DNA of 64,000 nt from Vanilla planifolia (taxonomy: Eukaryota > Streptophyta > Magnoliopsida > Asparagales > Orchidaceae). Position numbers and translations under genes: made by a program. Shown here piece by piece: positions 12,561 through 25,188 of this stretch. Below the pieces are notes generated by a model that did no database searches, was not told where the DNA came from, and worked only from the letters and a program-made list of their open reading frames with translations. How positions within the stretch are numbered: position 1 is the first letter of the stretch; every line of letters starts with the position of its first letter. The stretch covers positions 26,421,470 through 26,485,469 of the forward strand of contig CM043875.1 in NCBI GenBank assembly GCA_023846275.1, written 5' to 3'.

Positions 12561-13815
12561 AATTTTGACAATTAGATTTGAAAAATTAAGACCAGACCCA
12601 AATATTGTGTTCTTATGAATACTTTGAATCGATAATATTCTTACTTTCTTATGACTTTATTAATGAATATATTTCCCCACCCTTTTTATCCTTGAGTAAG
12701 AGACCATTCTATTTGTCATAAAATTTGTCATGGACCATTGCAACTTTCATCTATGCATCCATTGGTTGACAATCAACTTTGATGAATAGGTGACTCACCA
12801 ACAAATAGTTTCTCATCAACATGCACTCTAGATACATTTGAAGGACTTAGTTTTGGAAGTTAAGATAAAAAAAAAATTCATATCCTTACCACCAATTTTG
12901 ATAATGATTTTAGATAATGAACACAAATGCTGTTTTTTAAGCAAAAATTAGGCCTTAATCAATTAATAAAAAAAGAATAATTTGAATTAACACACCCAGT
13001 TTTGCGAATAATATAACGGACTTTAGGTCAAATGGTCAATAATATAATACAGCCATAACACGTGGAGACAGCACGAACCTACAATATAAAACCCTATGAG
13101 AAACCATGGGCTCCCTTCAATGATTACTATGATTCAGGTTTAAAAAGATATTTAAAATACAAGCTTTAAAAAAAATTTACACATGAAAATAAAATTATAA
13201 AATTCATTTAATAAATATTTTTTATTTTAAATTTGAAAAAAATTACATTTTAATAAACTTTCATCAAACAAAACAAATACACACTTCACAAATTAACTTT
13301 CAAACTCAAATTAATAAAAACAAATCTATTTCATTCAAAACAATTTTAAACACTTTATAAATGAAATAAGAATGTAGAATTATAACACAATGATCGTAAT
13401 AATGCTCTGATTAAACATAAAATAAATATATCAAAACAATTTTATCGTTTAAATTTTTAGAAACAAATAAAAATACAAAAATTTACATACGAACGGCCTA
13501 TATTCAATATAGAAAATCGGTAAAAAAAATTACAACGATAATTTTAGTTTTAATTCCTAAACAACATTTCATATGACGAAAGCATGATTTAATAATATTA
13601 TATAAAAATAGTACTCACTTAAATCTTATAAATGGCAATGTCACAAGAATTAATTAAAATAAAATAAGCTAAAAAAATATCAAAAAAGGAGGCCCTAAGT
13701 ATCATCATCTGGAATAAAAAAAGAAGCTAAAAAAACAGAAAAACCAAACGAATCTTGCGAACACGGTTCAGGATGAACCTTAATAGTTGCGGTAATGACT
13801 CCTAAGATTAGCTCG
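12561..13815. other. Spacer, includes RPP2 3'UTR
   Basis: AT-rich sequence between the LINE remnant and the convergent P2 gene. The right-hand 200 bases or so should be the P2 3'UTR, read on the minus strand. Nothing else recognised. Confidence 0.45.
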
Positions 13816-15246
13816 TTAATCGAATAAACTGAAGCCCATATCCTGCACAGGAAAACATAAGCATGGATCAAAACGTTTTATCTCATAATAAAGAAGCCTT
13901 GAGACTATTGAAAAGCTAGATTTGATATACTTCATAGCAATTCCTGATTCCCTATGCATCTCAAATCAAAGCAGAAGGCAAAGGAATAAAGGATGATAGA
14001 TTTTACCTCATCTGACTCTTCCTTCTCTTCAACCTTCTCCTCCTTTTTCGCCTCCACTGCTGCCGAGGCAGCTGCGGCGCTGGCAGTACCTCCGGCTGGT
14101 GCAGCAATTGCGACGGCACCACCACAAGAAGGGACGGAGGCGAATTTCTCCCTTCCGGAGGCAATAAGTTGGGTTATATCCTTTCCTTTTACTTCAGATA
14201 AAAGCAATTCTATCCTATTATCATCAGCTTCAGCACCAACTGTTGAAGAAAGAATCAAAAATAACAATTATTTTAAAATAATTTAATCATCATTCATAGA
14301 CTGGAAACATGGAATTAAATGCAACTCACAATCAAGAGTTCCCCTGTCGATAACAACAATTATAAATTCATGAGGAAGTGTTTAACCGGGACTATTAGTT
14401 TAACCCAAAACAAAAATTGGGAAAAAATCAGACTAAAGTTTAACTTGAATCGAGCTCAAATCAAATTGCAATGGAACAACAATGTACCTAGCTCGATTAT
14501 GTATCTGGAAAGGAGCAAAAAAACTCAATTTTGGATCAAAATATCTATAAATATATTTATTTAGTTATCAATTTAAGAATACAATAACATGAATTTATGA
14601 AATTATAAAATATGGTAGCACTTTTAAGATGATTAAATGTTCAAAGTTATTCATAACCAAGAAATTGATTGAAAAATCAAAAAAGTTGAGAATCAATTCC
14701 CATTCAGTCCTGATTGAGCTTGAATTGATTACCGATGATATAGACTTAGCTAGGAATAGAGATATAAGCAAATTCATCATCCAAAGTTTGGATTGCATTC
14801 GCATCAAATAAAAAAAATTCGATTTAACCTTTGACAAGATCAGATCAGCTCAAGGTCACATAATCAACTGCCCTAAGTTTAACAACATCAATTTTCAACC
14901 TATATGATTAAGGAATAGAGACTTCTCACTTGTCATGTGAAGATGTAAAATACATCTAAAATTGCCATGTGAATGAATCAGCTCCTATATAAAGACAATT
15001 CACAAACACAAAGGGAAGTTTAGGAACTAAGTGAATGAAGATTTGATTAATTCCAAGACCAAAATAAAAAATTAGAAGAGTTACACATCAACTTCCAAAA
15101 AAAAAGTGATAGTGGATATACTAAAGAAACTTGATGCATATCTGAATAAAAATGCTACCTGATTCGAGGATAACCTTTACATCACCAGCAGATGGAGTAG
15201 TATTCCCACCAAGGACAGCAAGTAAATAAGCAGCAATCACCTTCAT
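13816..15246 (-). CDS. RPP2: 60S acidic ribosomal protein P2
   Basis: P2 protein of the ribosomal stalk, which dimerises with P1, binds P0 and recruits elongation factors to the 60S subunit. Coding exons on the minus strand are 15246-15159, 14239-14007 and 13842-13816, giving 115 residues, the usual P2 length. The start is [14 protein letters not shown], the standard P2 N-terminus, followed by the helical dimerisation domain (to about residue 60). Next comes an Ala/Gly-rich hinge (residues 69-92), an acidic-basic stretch ([14 protein letters not shown]) and the invariant tail DMGFSLFD, encoded alone on the 27-bp last exon. The tail is the factor-binding peptide. All splice sites are GT-AG with consistent phase. 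The loop reads PSCGG, where most plant copies have PSGGG. A 5'UTR exon lies upstream at 16326 and beyond. Intact and probably expressed. Confidence 0.96.
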
Positions 15247-16325
15247 TCTGAGAACATAATAATCAATAACAATGACAAAAGCTCGTAATAACTAAGCTTC
15301 TGGAAAAGACGTATATCCAAGATAAGTTCTATGTTAAGAACAAACAACAATATATAAACTATACAACAGATTGGAAAAATAGACATCAATATTAAAGTAT
15401 AAACCAAAGAAACAAAGTACAACAATATGAACATTCAAGCACATCTATTTTACATGAAACCCAAAATGACACAATAGTTAACAAAAAAGTTGAAAACAAA
15501 AATACACCACGTCAATGCAAGGCATTAAGGGATTTCAGATGTGATCCTATAAAAAGTTGAACCTTCTAACTCAAACAAATATTTTGATTGCTAACATGTA
15601 CGATTTAAATTACAAAGTACCAAATAGATTACTATAGGGGATATACACTGTATATAGTCATTCATTTTACATGAAAACAAATAGGAAATAAGTCCCAAAA
15701 GAATTTTTTGAGCAAATAAAAAATAATCTCAATGCAAATTAACATGCAAATACACAAGAATTCTTACAATAGTCTTAGCTTTCTAACTTGAACAAAAATT
15801 CCAAATTGTAAATGCACAATAAAAGTCAAAGAATACCAAACATGTCGTCTCAATAATTTCCAGTTGAGTGAAGCAAGGGTCTACTTCCATAGAAAATGCA
15901 TTGTAACTGCACTCAGTAAACGTATTCTTCTATGACAGATCAATGCATTGTAACCGCACTCATTCTCATTACATATCTACAATGTATCACAAATCATCAA
16001 TCAACTTAAACTGCTAGGGATTAGCTTACTGTCTTCAATTCTGACGTATCTATAACAGCATGTACGAGCTGAGTACTATAAAATCTTTACAGAATGCATA
16101 GCAAAGAGAAGATAATTCTCTCCCCGTTATTAACAGAACGCAAAGATGCACAAGTAAACAATTGAAAGGAAGAAATGTCAATTAAACGCTTGATCGCCGT
16201 ATCAGCGACACAAAACATGATCAGAAGAAAATGTGAAGTGCCAAATGTGCTGAACAAATAGCTATCGTGTGGAGAACACCAAAAGAATCAAAAGATCTGC
16301 ATAAGAAATAAGATAAAACCATTAC

Positions 16326-16382
16326 TTGAGCTCTGGAACTGCCGAGAATAGCACGTGGTAAAGAGCTCCTAGGGTTTGCAGA
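16326..16382 (-). other. RPP2: RPP2 non-coding first exon (5'UTR)
   Basis: The ATG exon of RPP2 begins at an acceptor (ctcag|A-ATG) at 15247, one base before the ATG, so the leader must be spliced. The matching donor is CTCAA|GTAATG at 16326/16325, leaving a 1,078-bp 5'UTR intron (15248-16325). Such leader introns are common in plant ribosomal protein genes and often raise expression. The upstream end is inferred from the TATA box at 16406-16413 and is accurate to roughly 10 bp. Confidence 0.7.
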
Positions 16383-16520
16383 GCAAGAAGAATCGGCCTT
16401 TCTGTTATTTATAAAAGGAGAGCTCGTGAACCCTGGGCTGTGTATTGGGTTTGCATCCACCGTGTGAATTCGATCGAGCGGTCTGTGTAGTGCATCATTG
16501 GCGAACCGCGGCCCAACCAT
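16352..16520 (-). promoter_or_regulatory. RPP2 core promoter: TATA, telo-box, site II
   Basis: On the minus strand a TATA box (TATAAATA) lies at 16406-16413. A telo-box (AAACCCTA) lies at 16370-16377, close to the expected start site. A G-box core (CACGTG) lies at 16352-16357. Site II elements sit upstream: TGGGCC at 16510-16515 and, in the opposite orientation, TGGGCT at 16434-16439. Telo-box plus site II is the known signature of plant ribosomal protein and cell-growth promoters bound by TCP-class factors. Function is inferred from motif identity and spacing only. Confidence 0.7.
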
Positions 16521-18021
16521 ACCGGTTTATGCTTTGCTCGGAAATGATGTTCTAGTCAAAGGTTAATTTTGAGTTCAAATTAACTTTGATTGAAATGCTA
16601 TTTAAGACAATTAAAATCATTAGACAAAAAAAAAAGAGCTCAATTATAATATCCCAAAGATACAATGATGAATTTAAATTATAATTTAATATATTATTTT
16701 AGAATTTTATTTTATATTGCATAAATCTCGAAAGAAAAAAGATAAACATAAAAGAAATTAATTAAAATATTAGATAATGTTAAAAAATACAATACTTGTA
16801 TAAAAGCAAGAATTTGAAGGATAACTAATTTTAGGATTTTTTTTAACAAAGTTTGAGAGTTAATTGGAATGATACATCATAAAAATAAAAATTTCTATAT
16901 GTTTTAATTAAGTGATTATTTAAAAACTTAAATAATTAAATTTAATTAGTTCCCAAAACTAATTCCTCTATTCATGTCCATAAGAGGAGAATACATTGGT
17001 TAGTAAGGGTTTGCAATCACAAAAGGCTCCATCTCTTGGGAAAAGGTTTAAAAAGGTGAATCTTGTGAAAACTATGGAGAGATGATTCTCACAAAATATT
17101 TGGGAATAAATTGCCAAGGAAGCAAGGTTCTCATAAGTTCTATTTGATTTTAAGTAATTTATTAAATTTTTTGTTTAAAACATAAATTGGGGTGAGACCT
17201 TAGTGAATATTATATTAATATTGGTGAATTAGGAACAATAGAGAAAGAATTGGAACTCTTAAGTATGAAATCTATAATTCCAAATGTGAATCAAAAGGTA
17301 TGATCGTATGATCGAATGGTTTGATAATAAATTAGGAAGGAGACGAGTCTTTATTAAACGATGATCAAACACTTGGTCCAATGATAGTATCAGATGATAT
17401 GATAATTTTAAGAATTAATATTCAAGTATTTATCAAGTTATGATTGGAGGGTTTGATGTAAGATCAATTAAGGATTAAACAGTCCATTATGATTATCAGA
17501 TGGCCCAATACTTTTAATTGAATTGACCTATAGTCTCTATTAGATACTTAACAAATGATCAAATCAATCATCATATGATTATCAAAAGCTCCATATGGAG
17601 AAGTTGTAAATCAAATCAATCATCTTGCGATTATTCAAAGGTCAACGATCAAATCATTCAATGGTATTGTGCATTTGCTTGTTGTTTGGTAAGTGGTAGA
17701 TATATATTTACACCTAACCTACATGATTATATGTGTGATTATGCTTTTAATGGCTCTTTATCTTGATTATTTGACTATCTACATCCTATTCATTAGATTT
17801 TATATTATTGATAGTCAACATTTTTATACATCTTGCATATCTTCATATACATGGGAAAAAATATACTAGTATTAAAAAAATGGCAAAGCAGGTCTGCATA
17901 GAACGACATATAATCAAATGATCACAAGTTTTTATCATCAAGAAAAAGCTTTAACTAAAAAAGATCCCTTAGAAAAGAAAGGAGCATAAGAGGTAATGGT
18001 TATTCATCATTATTATAATAA

Positions 18022-19215
18022 TTAGGACCAAAAAGTGTAGAGAATGATCATTAGATGATATTCTAAGAAAAATCACTAAACAAAGATGAACTTTGATAGA
18101 CTTCTAAGTAGAGAGATATATGATTAAATAATTTCACATCAACTACTAAGAAATTAAATATAGTATTTATATAAGATATCATGATCTTAAGATGTCAAGA
18201 TACATTTTAAAGAAAAAACTCACTTGAGTCGAGATAGGGCGACCTAATGGGATAATAATTTAGCATGGTGAGATCAAGATAAAATACTTGGTATAAAAAT
18301 AATACCATCTATTAATCTAATGTGGTTTAAAAATAAACTTAATGGTTAGGAAAGAAGAGATTACGGAGTCATCAATTGGTGATGTCTCAAAAAATAAATC
18401 ATTAAATAAGGAGTGGCTCTTAGTAAGCTTCTAGGTAAAGAGATAAATGGATGAATAATCTTACATGAGCTATAGGGGATTAATTTTGATATTTATATAA
18501 GATATTATGATCTTAAGATGATGATACCTTGACATAATAGCCCAGGATATCACAATTATGTTCCAAAGGGATATATTTTGAGAAAGATATGGTATATAAA
18601 AGTGCATCAAAATATGAGAACAATGATTTGGTTAATTTAAGAACTGTTGATTTGATAACTATATTATATGAAAAATATGACATCATACGAATAATAAATG
18701 GTATGAAGTAAAATAAGAAACTATATGAGAATTAATTTGGATATAAAAGAAACTAAAATAATTTATATTTTATTTATTACAATGCTTGCTTATTATGCTT
18801 TTGAATATAATGTACTATAAACTTTGTATGCAGAATAATCCATACTTATAATGTATTGTGCATAATTGTTTAATTTTTTTCCTATTGACCTTATAATGGA
18901 GTCTTTACTATATTATGATTAACCTTTCAAGTAATATGGATGCATTTTAAGGAAGTAACTAAAGAATATGGACACTAAATATAATCATTATATTTGATAC
19001 TACTTTAGTGAAAATAATATAATAAGAATTTAATATATTTGAAGTATTATAATAAAGGGTTATTGTGTCACCAAAGGTATGTCTAACACCCAAAAAGAGT
19101 TGGGAGTGATTATAAGATAATATCTAGAAAGAAGAATAATTAAACAAAAAAATAACTCGTGAACGAGGTTTTTAGGATTATAAGAATGAATTATTTTATA
19201 TCAGCTACTAAGATG
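18022..19215 (+). repeat. Three divergent copies of a ~175-bp module
   Basis: Copy A (18,022-18,194) and copy B (18,346-18,520) align along their length, starting TTAGGA and ending GATCTTAAGATG, at a spacing of 324 bp. A weaker copy C (19,089-19,215) shares the first two thirds. Shared words include AAATCA-TAAA-AA and TTTATATAAGATAT-ATGATC. The phrase GGAGTCATCAATTGGTGATG in copy B resembles a segment found in leader regions of some large plant Ty3/gypsy elements; that link is tentative. Confidence 0.65.
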
Positions 19216-21487
19216 GAGATTGTGGCACCCATAAACTTATCTTTTTGAGTAGTCTTCGACATTTCATTTCTTTTTTTTTTTTGGCTTTCTTAAAAAAATA
19301 TTTCTATAAATAAAGAGAAAGCAACATGTTTATAATTTTTGAAAGCTAACTTTTAGACCACATAAAGCAAGTAAGCTATTCATATTTTAAAAACTAATAT
19401 TTTAAGCCACATAAAGCTAACATATTGCAACTTTGAAATCAAGATTCAACATGTTCTAATGTAGTGAATAAAATATTAACATAAGTCTATAATTAAAACA
19501 AAACTAGTTATCACAATGGTGTATATATCATATTTTAAAAGAAACAAATTATTAATTATAAAAGTAATAAACTATCTCTCTTACTATTCTCTTAGAGTCT
19601 CATATTATGTCTTATTATTATTTAAAAATTTAGACTATAAAATAAGTTGAACAAACTATCACTAGCTAAGTGGCAAAACGATGCAATATATATGTATAAA
19701 AATAGATTTGGTTATGCCATATACTACGTCAAAATCATATAACATAGCATATAAAATAACATATAAAGAGAATATCAACTTTTTTCCTTTCTTAAATTAC
19801 TAGATCTTTAGTGTCAAGTAATTAGATTATTGTCTTGAACTCTTTTTCTCTTATCTTTTTGCAAATTTACATTTTTCTTTAAGTTGGTTTTAGAACAAGT
19901 CTTTTCATATTTTTAAATCATTCTGAGTTCTACCTTTAGAACATATTATTTTGATATGTGACACACCCTATGATAACTCCTTTGATATTATCTTTGAAAC
20001 ATTTTATTCTAGATTATAGCTCTACTTTTAGGATATGCAATTTTGAAATGTGGGTTGTTACATTTTGGACAATCATTATTTATATAATTTAAAATCACAA
20101 TGTATATTTTCAAGCATATTTTGTTCTTACACCTTTTTTCCTTTTCTTTTCTTTTCAAATTATACATAAATAATAGTTAGTACATAAGAATATATAAAAA
20201 AAAAAAGATGATATAAATATTATATGATAATTATATACATATATGTGCATGATGTAAAAGAGCACATATATAAATTTTCAATATATTTATACTTTTATAG
20301 TTGTCTTGAATTTTTATTAACTACTTCATTAATATTTACATGCAACATAATGTATTTTTATATCATTTATTATAATATCATTTATTACGTTTAGTTAGTT
20401 GTTTGCATATTAAACATATATTCATCTTTTGTACTTACATTATAGTATAAATATTTAAAGAGTTAGGGGTTCTTAGAGGTTATTGGCATAAGAACCTATG
20501 AGTGCAAGAGTGTTTTATTTTGAAAAGTTTGCAAGGATTTTCATATGAGAAAAACATTTATTACATTTATATGATAGATGGTGTATGAGTTTTTTTTTCA
20601 ACTTTTTTTATTGTATGATATATTGTGGATTCAGTGTATGGTTATTATTCAGTTATTTCATATATTATGATATATGAATTTTCAAATATTTTTCGTCATC
20701 TCTGCCTAACTTTAAATGTTGTCATCGAGATTTTTGTTGCATGTTCTATTTTTACTTAATATTTAGTATTTTTCGGTATGTTATAAAATTTATTTATTAT
20801 TTAGTTGAGTAAGATATGAATAAATATTTCTTTGAAGAGAACTCAACTCATATGTTTCTCTTTTAAAAAGTTTACATCGATAAATTTTGTAAGGTAAAAC
20901 AATCTAAAAATTTTCATACTTCTCACAATATAATGTAAAATAATTAAACTATTTTTTTTCATTCTAGATATCATATTAATATATTAAATTATTTTTAATG
21001 GAACAAAATAAAAATTAATAATATCTCATGCCAACTTTATTATTAAAATATTATTTAATACAACTCAATAGTTTAAATAATAATATGTGATTTTTAGTAT
21101 AATAAAAAGATCATAAAATACTATATTATCTTTCGTAATTACTATCATAGAATCTTATAAAGTATATATATGCTATGTTTATTTAAATTAAAAATAAATT
21201 AAGTTAATTATCATAAGTTCAATAAGTAAGATATGTATAATCATATATGTAAAATAACAAATATTTGTGTCATGCCACTTGCTAGAAACTATATGCATAT
21301 AAAAGTATGCAACAATTTAAAGTGTATTGTCATAAGTTAAAAGAAAATAAATAATCATATGTCAATATCATGCACCCAATTTTTTAAATTTAAATTGTTT
21401 ATGATCCTTTAATTTATCTTTTTAAAAAAATTTCTTCTTTATCCCTTATTTTTTATTTCTTTTTATTAACAAACAATTTTATTGTTT

Positions 21488-21990
21488 ATCATTAGATCTA
21501 GATTTAAGTCGTTAGTATTGTATGGACTATTTGTTAGAAATGGTTACATGTATTGAATAGTATTGATATCAAGTTTTGTTTTATGAACTATTCCTCTAAT
21601 CAAATTGCACCAAATGTTATTATTATCATATTTAGGTACACCATCAAGGATTATTTATTTAATCAAGTTATAACTTTTTTAAGACCTAATGATCTAAATC
21701 AATATTAAATCATCGTTATGAACTATTTTGTAATTTAGGTTATACCTTTTTATCTTATTATCAATTGTTTTCTAAATTGGGTTATCTTTTTTTTTTCAAA
21801 CCTAATGATTTAAATCAATATTAGATGTAATGGATTGTTTTTTGAATGAGTTACAGATAGTGTCATTGTTCCTATACTCAAATGCACTATTGCGAACAAG
21901 TTTTTGAATTAACTTATACCATTTTTGAGACACATTGTTTCAAATTCAAAACCTCTTAGGGGGTTTTTCAATTTTATATGCCTTTGCACT
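21488..21990 (+). repeat. Divergent tandem repeat, roughly 110-bp unit
   Basis: The phrase CCTAATGATYTAAATCAATATTA recurs at about 21,684 and 21,798 (114 bp apart), each followed by a GGATTGTTTT or GAACTATTTT block and a GTTATA restart. Related, weaker copies are at about 21,488 and 21,915. This is probably the remains of a tandemly repeated LTR segment. Confidence 0.5.
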
Positions 21991-24899
21991 TGGGTGACTA
22001 ACTTTGGTTTTATAACATAAGAAACATTGTTTATTTATTATTATAAAAGTATCATATTTCTTTACTTTTTATTCCATGCAAAAAAGTTAAATGTATGTAA
22101 TTTCACAATTTGCATAACATAACCAAATGAAGTTTATTAACAACTAATATTCATCATTATGAATTTAAATCAAATATTTAAGCCAATAAATTTTCATATA
22201 TTCACAATCATGAATTTTATGAAAACATGAATTTAAGTCGATCAATAACGCACCGAGTAATAACAAAGATGCTTATTATTTTCTTACTAATCACAAATTC
22301 TAAAATTGTTTGTAGTAATGCCAATAATTGCATCTATTAAACATCACTTCGATTTACCATTTAGTTGTATTTGATAACGATAACAAAAAATTCCAAATGT
22401 ATTGTACTTTTTTAAAGGTTTAATTATTGCATAAAATAGCACTTGTTTATATTACACCAAATCAAATGCAACACACATTTTACATCTTATCTACTTATCA
22501 TAAATTTCAAATTTATTTATTTAAAAGCTAACTATGTCATATGTCAAACATCAATCATACCATTAAGTTATATAGAATGTCTACTTAATATAGTGCTCAC
22601 ATCTTAGAAATTTTTTTTTCATGCCCTTGTGAATGTTCTAAAAACAAATTATCATTTTTTTCCTACATGATTACCCAAACTTCTCTCAAAATTTTCCTTT
22701 TAATCCAATTTTTCCTATAAACAAAAGCTACAATCCACTTTTCCTTCCTCCACCTTTTTATCCTCTCTTGACTTCCTCACAAATTATCTCCTAATTTTTC
22801 TAAAACCTTCCCAATCAATCAAGCCAACTTTTATAATTCTTATGCACCTCTTTGTTTGTCATCTTTTTAACTCCTTAAAACGATCACATCAATTATAGTA
22901 ACCCTTCACATACCACATCTTTTTGCCTCTTTTTGATACTTGGTTATCTACAGTTACTATCGATTTAAGCATTTTGCATTGCTTGTGTTGCCTTTGTTGT
23001 TAGCAATTTCAGAATTATAAAAATTAAGAAATTAATCGATGTTTAATTAAAAATTATGGCATAATCATATTTTATTTTATTTTTATCAAAATAACTTTAA
23101 GAAATTCATGAAATGCTGTAAATTAATCAAATCTTCAAACCCTACATTTCATAAGAATTTCATAATTTTTTAGCATGATTTGATAGTTTAATAATTATTT
23201 CTTCCTAGAAATCATATAATATTATTTTTCATACAAATTTTGTTTCTCATTTTATCATTGAGACATATCTAATTTTTATAAAATTAATTGGATTGCTAAT
23301 TAAGTACAAAATTATCATAAAATTTTTATAATTTTTTTTATGTAACTTATTATTTTTAATATCAAAAGTCATATAAATTAAAATAGTGACTTTTTTACTG
23401 TAATTGTAACCTCTTGTTTATGATTGGAAGATAATTAATTTTTAGAAAATTAGTGTCATTGAGTTCTCTATAAATTGTATTTCATTATTTGAAGTACATC
23501 TTCCTCTTTTTAAGACTAGTAACCTTTTTTAGAATATTATAACAAGTTTTATTAGGTTAATAAATTATCAAAAAATAATAACACTCATTTAAATTATAAA
23601 TTAATACATTTTTTTAGATTGTTTATAATTGTTTTTTTCATCTTATGAACTTAGATCCACCCAACCATCATATGTAGAAAGTAATATATTATTGTATGCC
23701 TTGGTTAATTTTTCAATGGCATTTTATATATAAACTTTGAATTTTATTATATACGCTATTTGGACATAGTATTTTATTTGGTTATCTTAAACTATAAGTT
23801 TATTTATCTATTATATTATGTATTTTAAAAACAAAAGTATCAAAAATTAATAATTATCATCACACATCAGGATTTGATTTCCTTACATTGATTATGGGTA
23901 GATGCAGGATCGCACATTTTAAAAAAGACTGTCCATTGATAAACTTTTTTCCCTTTATAAACAATATAAAAGACTTTTAATACTCCACGTTATAGAAAAT
24001 TACCTTCCCAATATTTGAGTTTAAAGAATAATGATAAATTTAATCTACACTCATCGTAATTGATTTTCATAATTCCCTAAGTCAAAATTATACATCGAAA
24101 CCCTTCATAATAAGAATAATATGTTTTATCTTATTTAATGCGAATCACTAGTTAACATTGACCATATGCACTTATTCTACATAATATGATATCAAACTAT
24201 AAAAACTTATTATCTAATATCATTTAATTGACTAAGTCTTTGAAAGCATCTTTTTCTTAGCTTTTAAAGTTTGCTTATTATTTGTAGTGACTCATTTATT
24301 GACTATATTGTTATCCTTTATGACAATTTTTTAATTTTGTAGACATCTGGTCTCTTTCAACACAATTAAATCACTACGTTATATCATAATTATCAAAATA
24401 AATAAAGCATAAATAGTCTTATACCTATTTTAACAAAACTTAGTCTTGCATATATGATCAAGATTTTGTTTCTTTTGATGAATATAATATAAATGTAAAG
24501 AGATTAGTAGATTGTAACATGTGATCAAAATATATTGATATTTAATAAATAATAATAATAAAATAATTAATATCTAGTATAAAAGTAAAATTGCTTTTTT
24601 ATTTTTTAAGAAGGGATTAAAATTGAAATATAAAAATTATAAATATTAAATGATAGTTTAAGATCTTTTATTATATTTTATGGGATACTAGACGTGATCA
24701 AAACATGATCTTTTGATGATTATTATAAATATAATTTAATAAAATTGGATTATAAAAAAAAAAAAAAGAAGTCTACGAACTTCACCAAGTGGAACATCAT
24801 TCTCAAATGCACTTCTTCATAACAAATGGCAGGGGTCACTGGAGGATACAAGTTAGGGTTGTCATGAACGTAAGACAAACAAAAAATAAGATACAAGTT

Positions 24900-25188
24900 G
24901 GCGCCTCTTAAATCTAGGGTTCGATTGACCACAATTGGAGGAAATCGCCGTGACGGGGAATTCTGCTCCACCTCGTTCTGCGGTCTCTCTTCGAAGTTTC
25001 GCCCCCCAATTTTTCAGATCTTAACCGTTTCGTTCCAAAAATAGAGGAGCGGAAGAGAAGACAAGATCTCTTCTCCTCCTCTAGTGTTCCTCCCCCTCTC
25101 TCATTCTCCTCTCCCTCTTCTTTCTCCGAGACGAGAAGCAAAGCAGCTTCCTTTAGCAACCAGAGAAGAGAGAGTGAGAGAGAGGGAA
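24900..25188 (+). promoter_or_regulatory. RhoGDI promoter end and 5'UTR
   Basis: The sequence turns abruptly GC-richer near 24,900. A strong pyrimidine patch (TCTTCTCCTCCTCT and CTCCCTCTTC runs) occupies 25,066-25,128, and a GA-rich run leads to the ATG at 25,189. No clear TATA box is present; pyrimidine patches are typical of TATA-less plant core promoters. The start site is not fixed. The triplet in frame at 25,084 is GTG, so the first ATG of this frame is at 25,189. Confidence 0.55.

Larger units (their letters stand above)
16521..24899. other. AT-rich intergenic repeat debris
   Basis: About 8.4 kb with no gene I can support. It holds fragments that look like LTR or leader pieces of old retroelements, given separately where a repeat structure is visible. 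The section 17,280-17,680 repeats words such as ATGATCGAATGG and CAAATCAATCATC in both orientations, a texture also seen at 30,840-31,260, and is probably LTR debris. From about 22,000 to 24,800 I see only low-complexity AT sequence. Confidence 0.45.

Noticed and set aside
13993..14286. 97-residue Ser/Ala-rich ORF on the plus strand
   Set aside because: It is the exact antisense of the RPP2 second coding exon; the minus strand carries the conserved protein.
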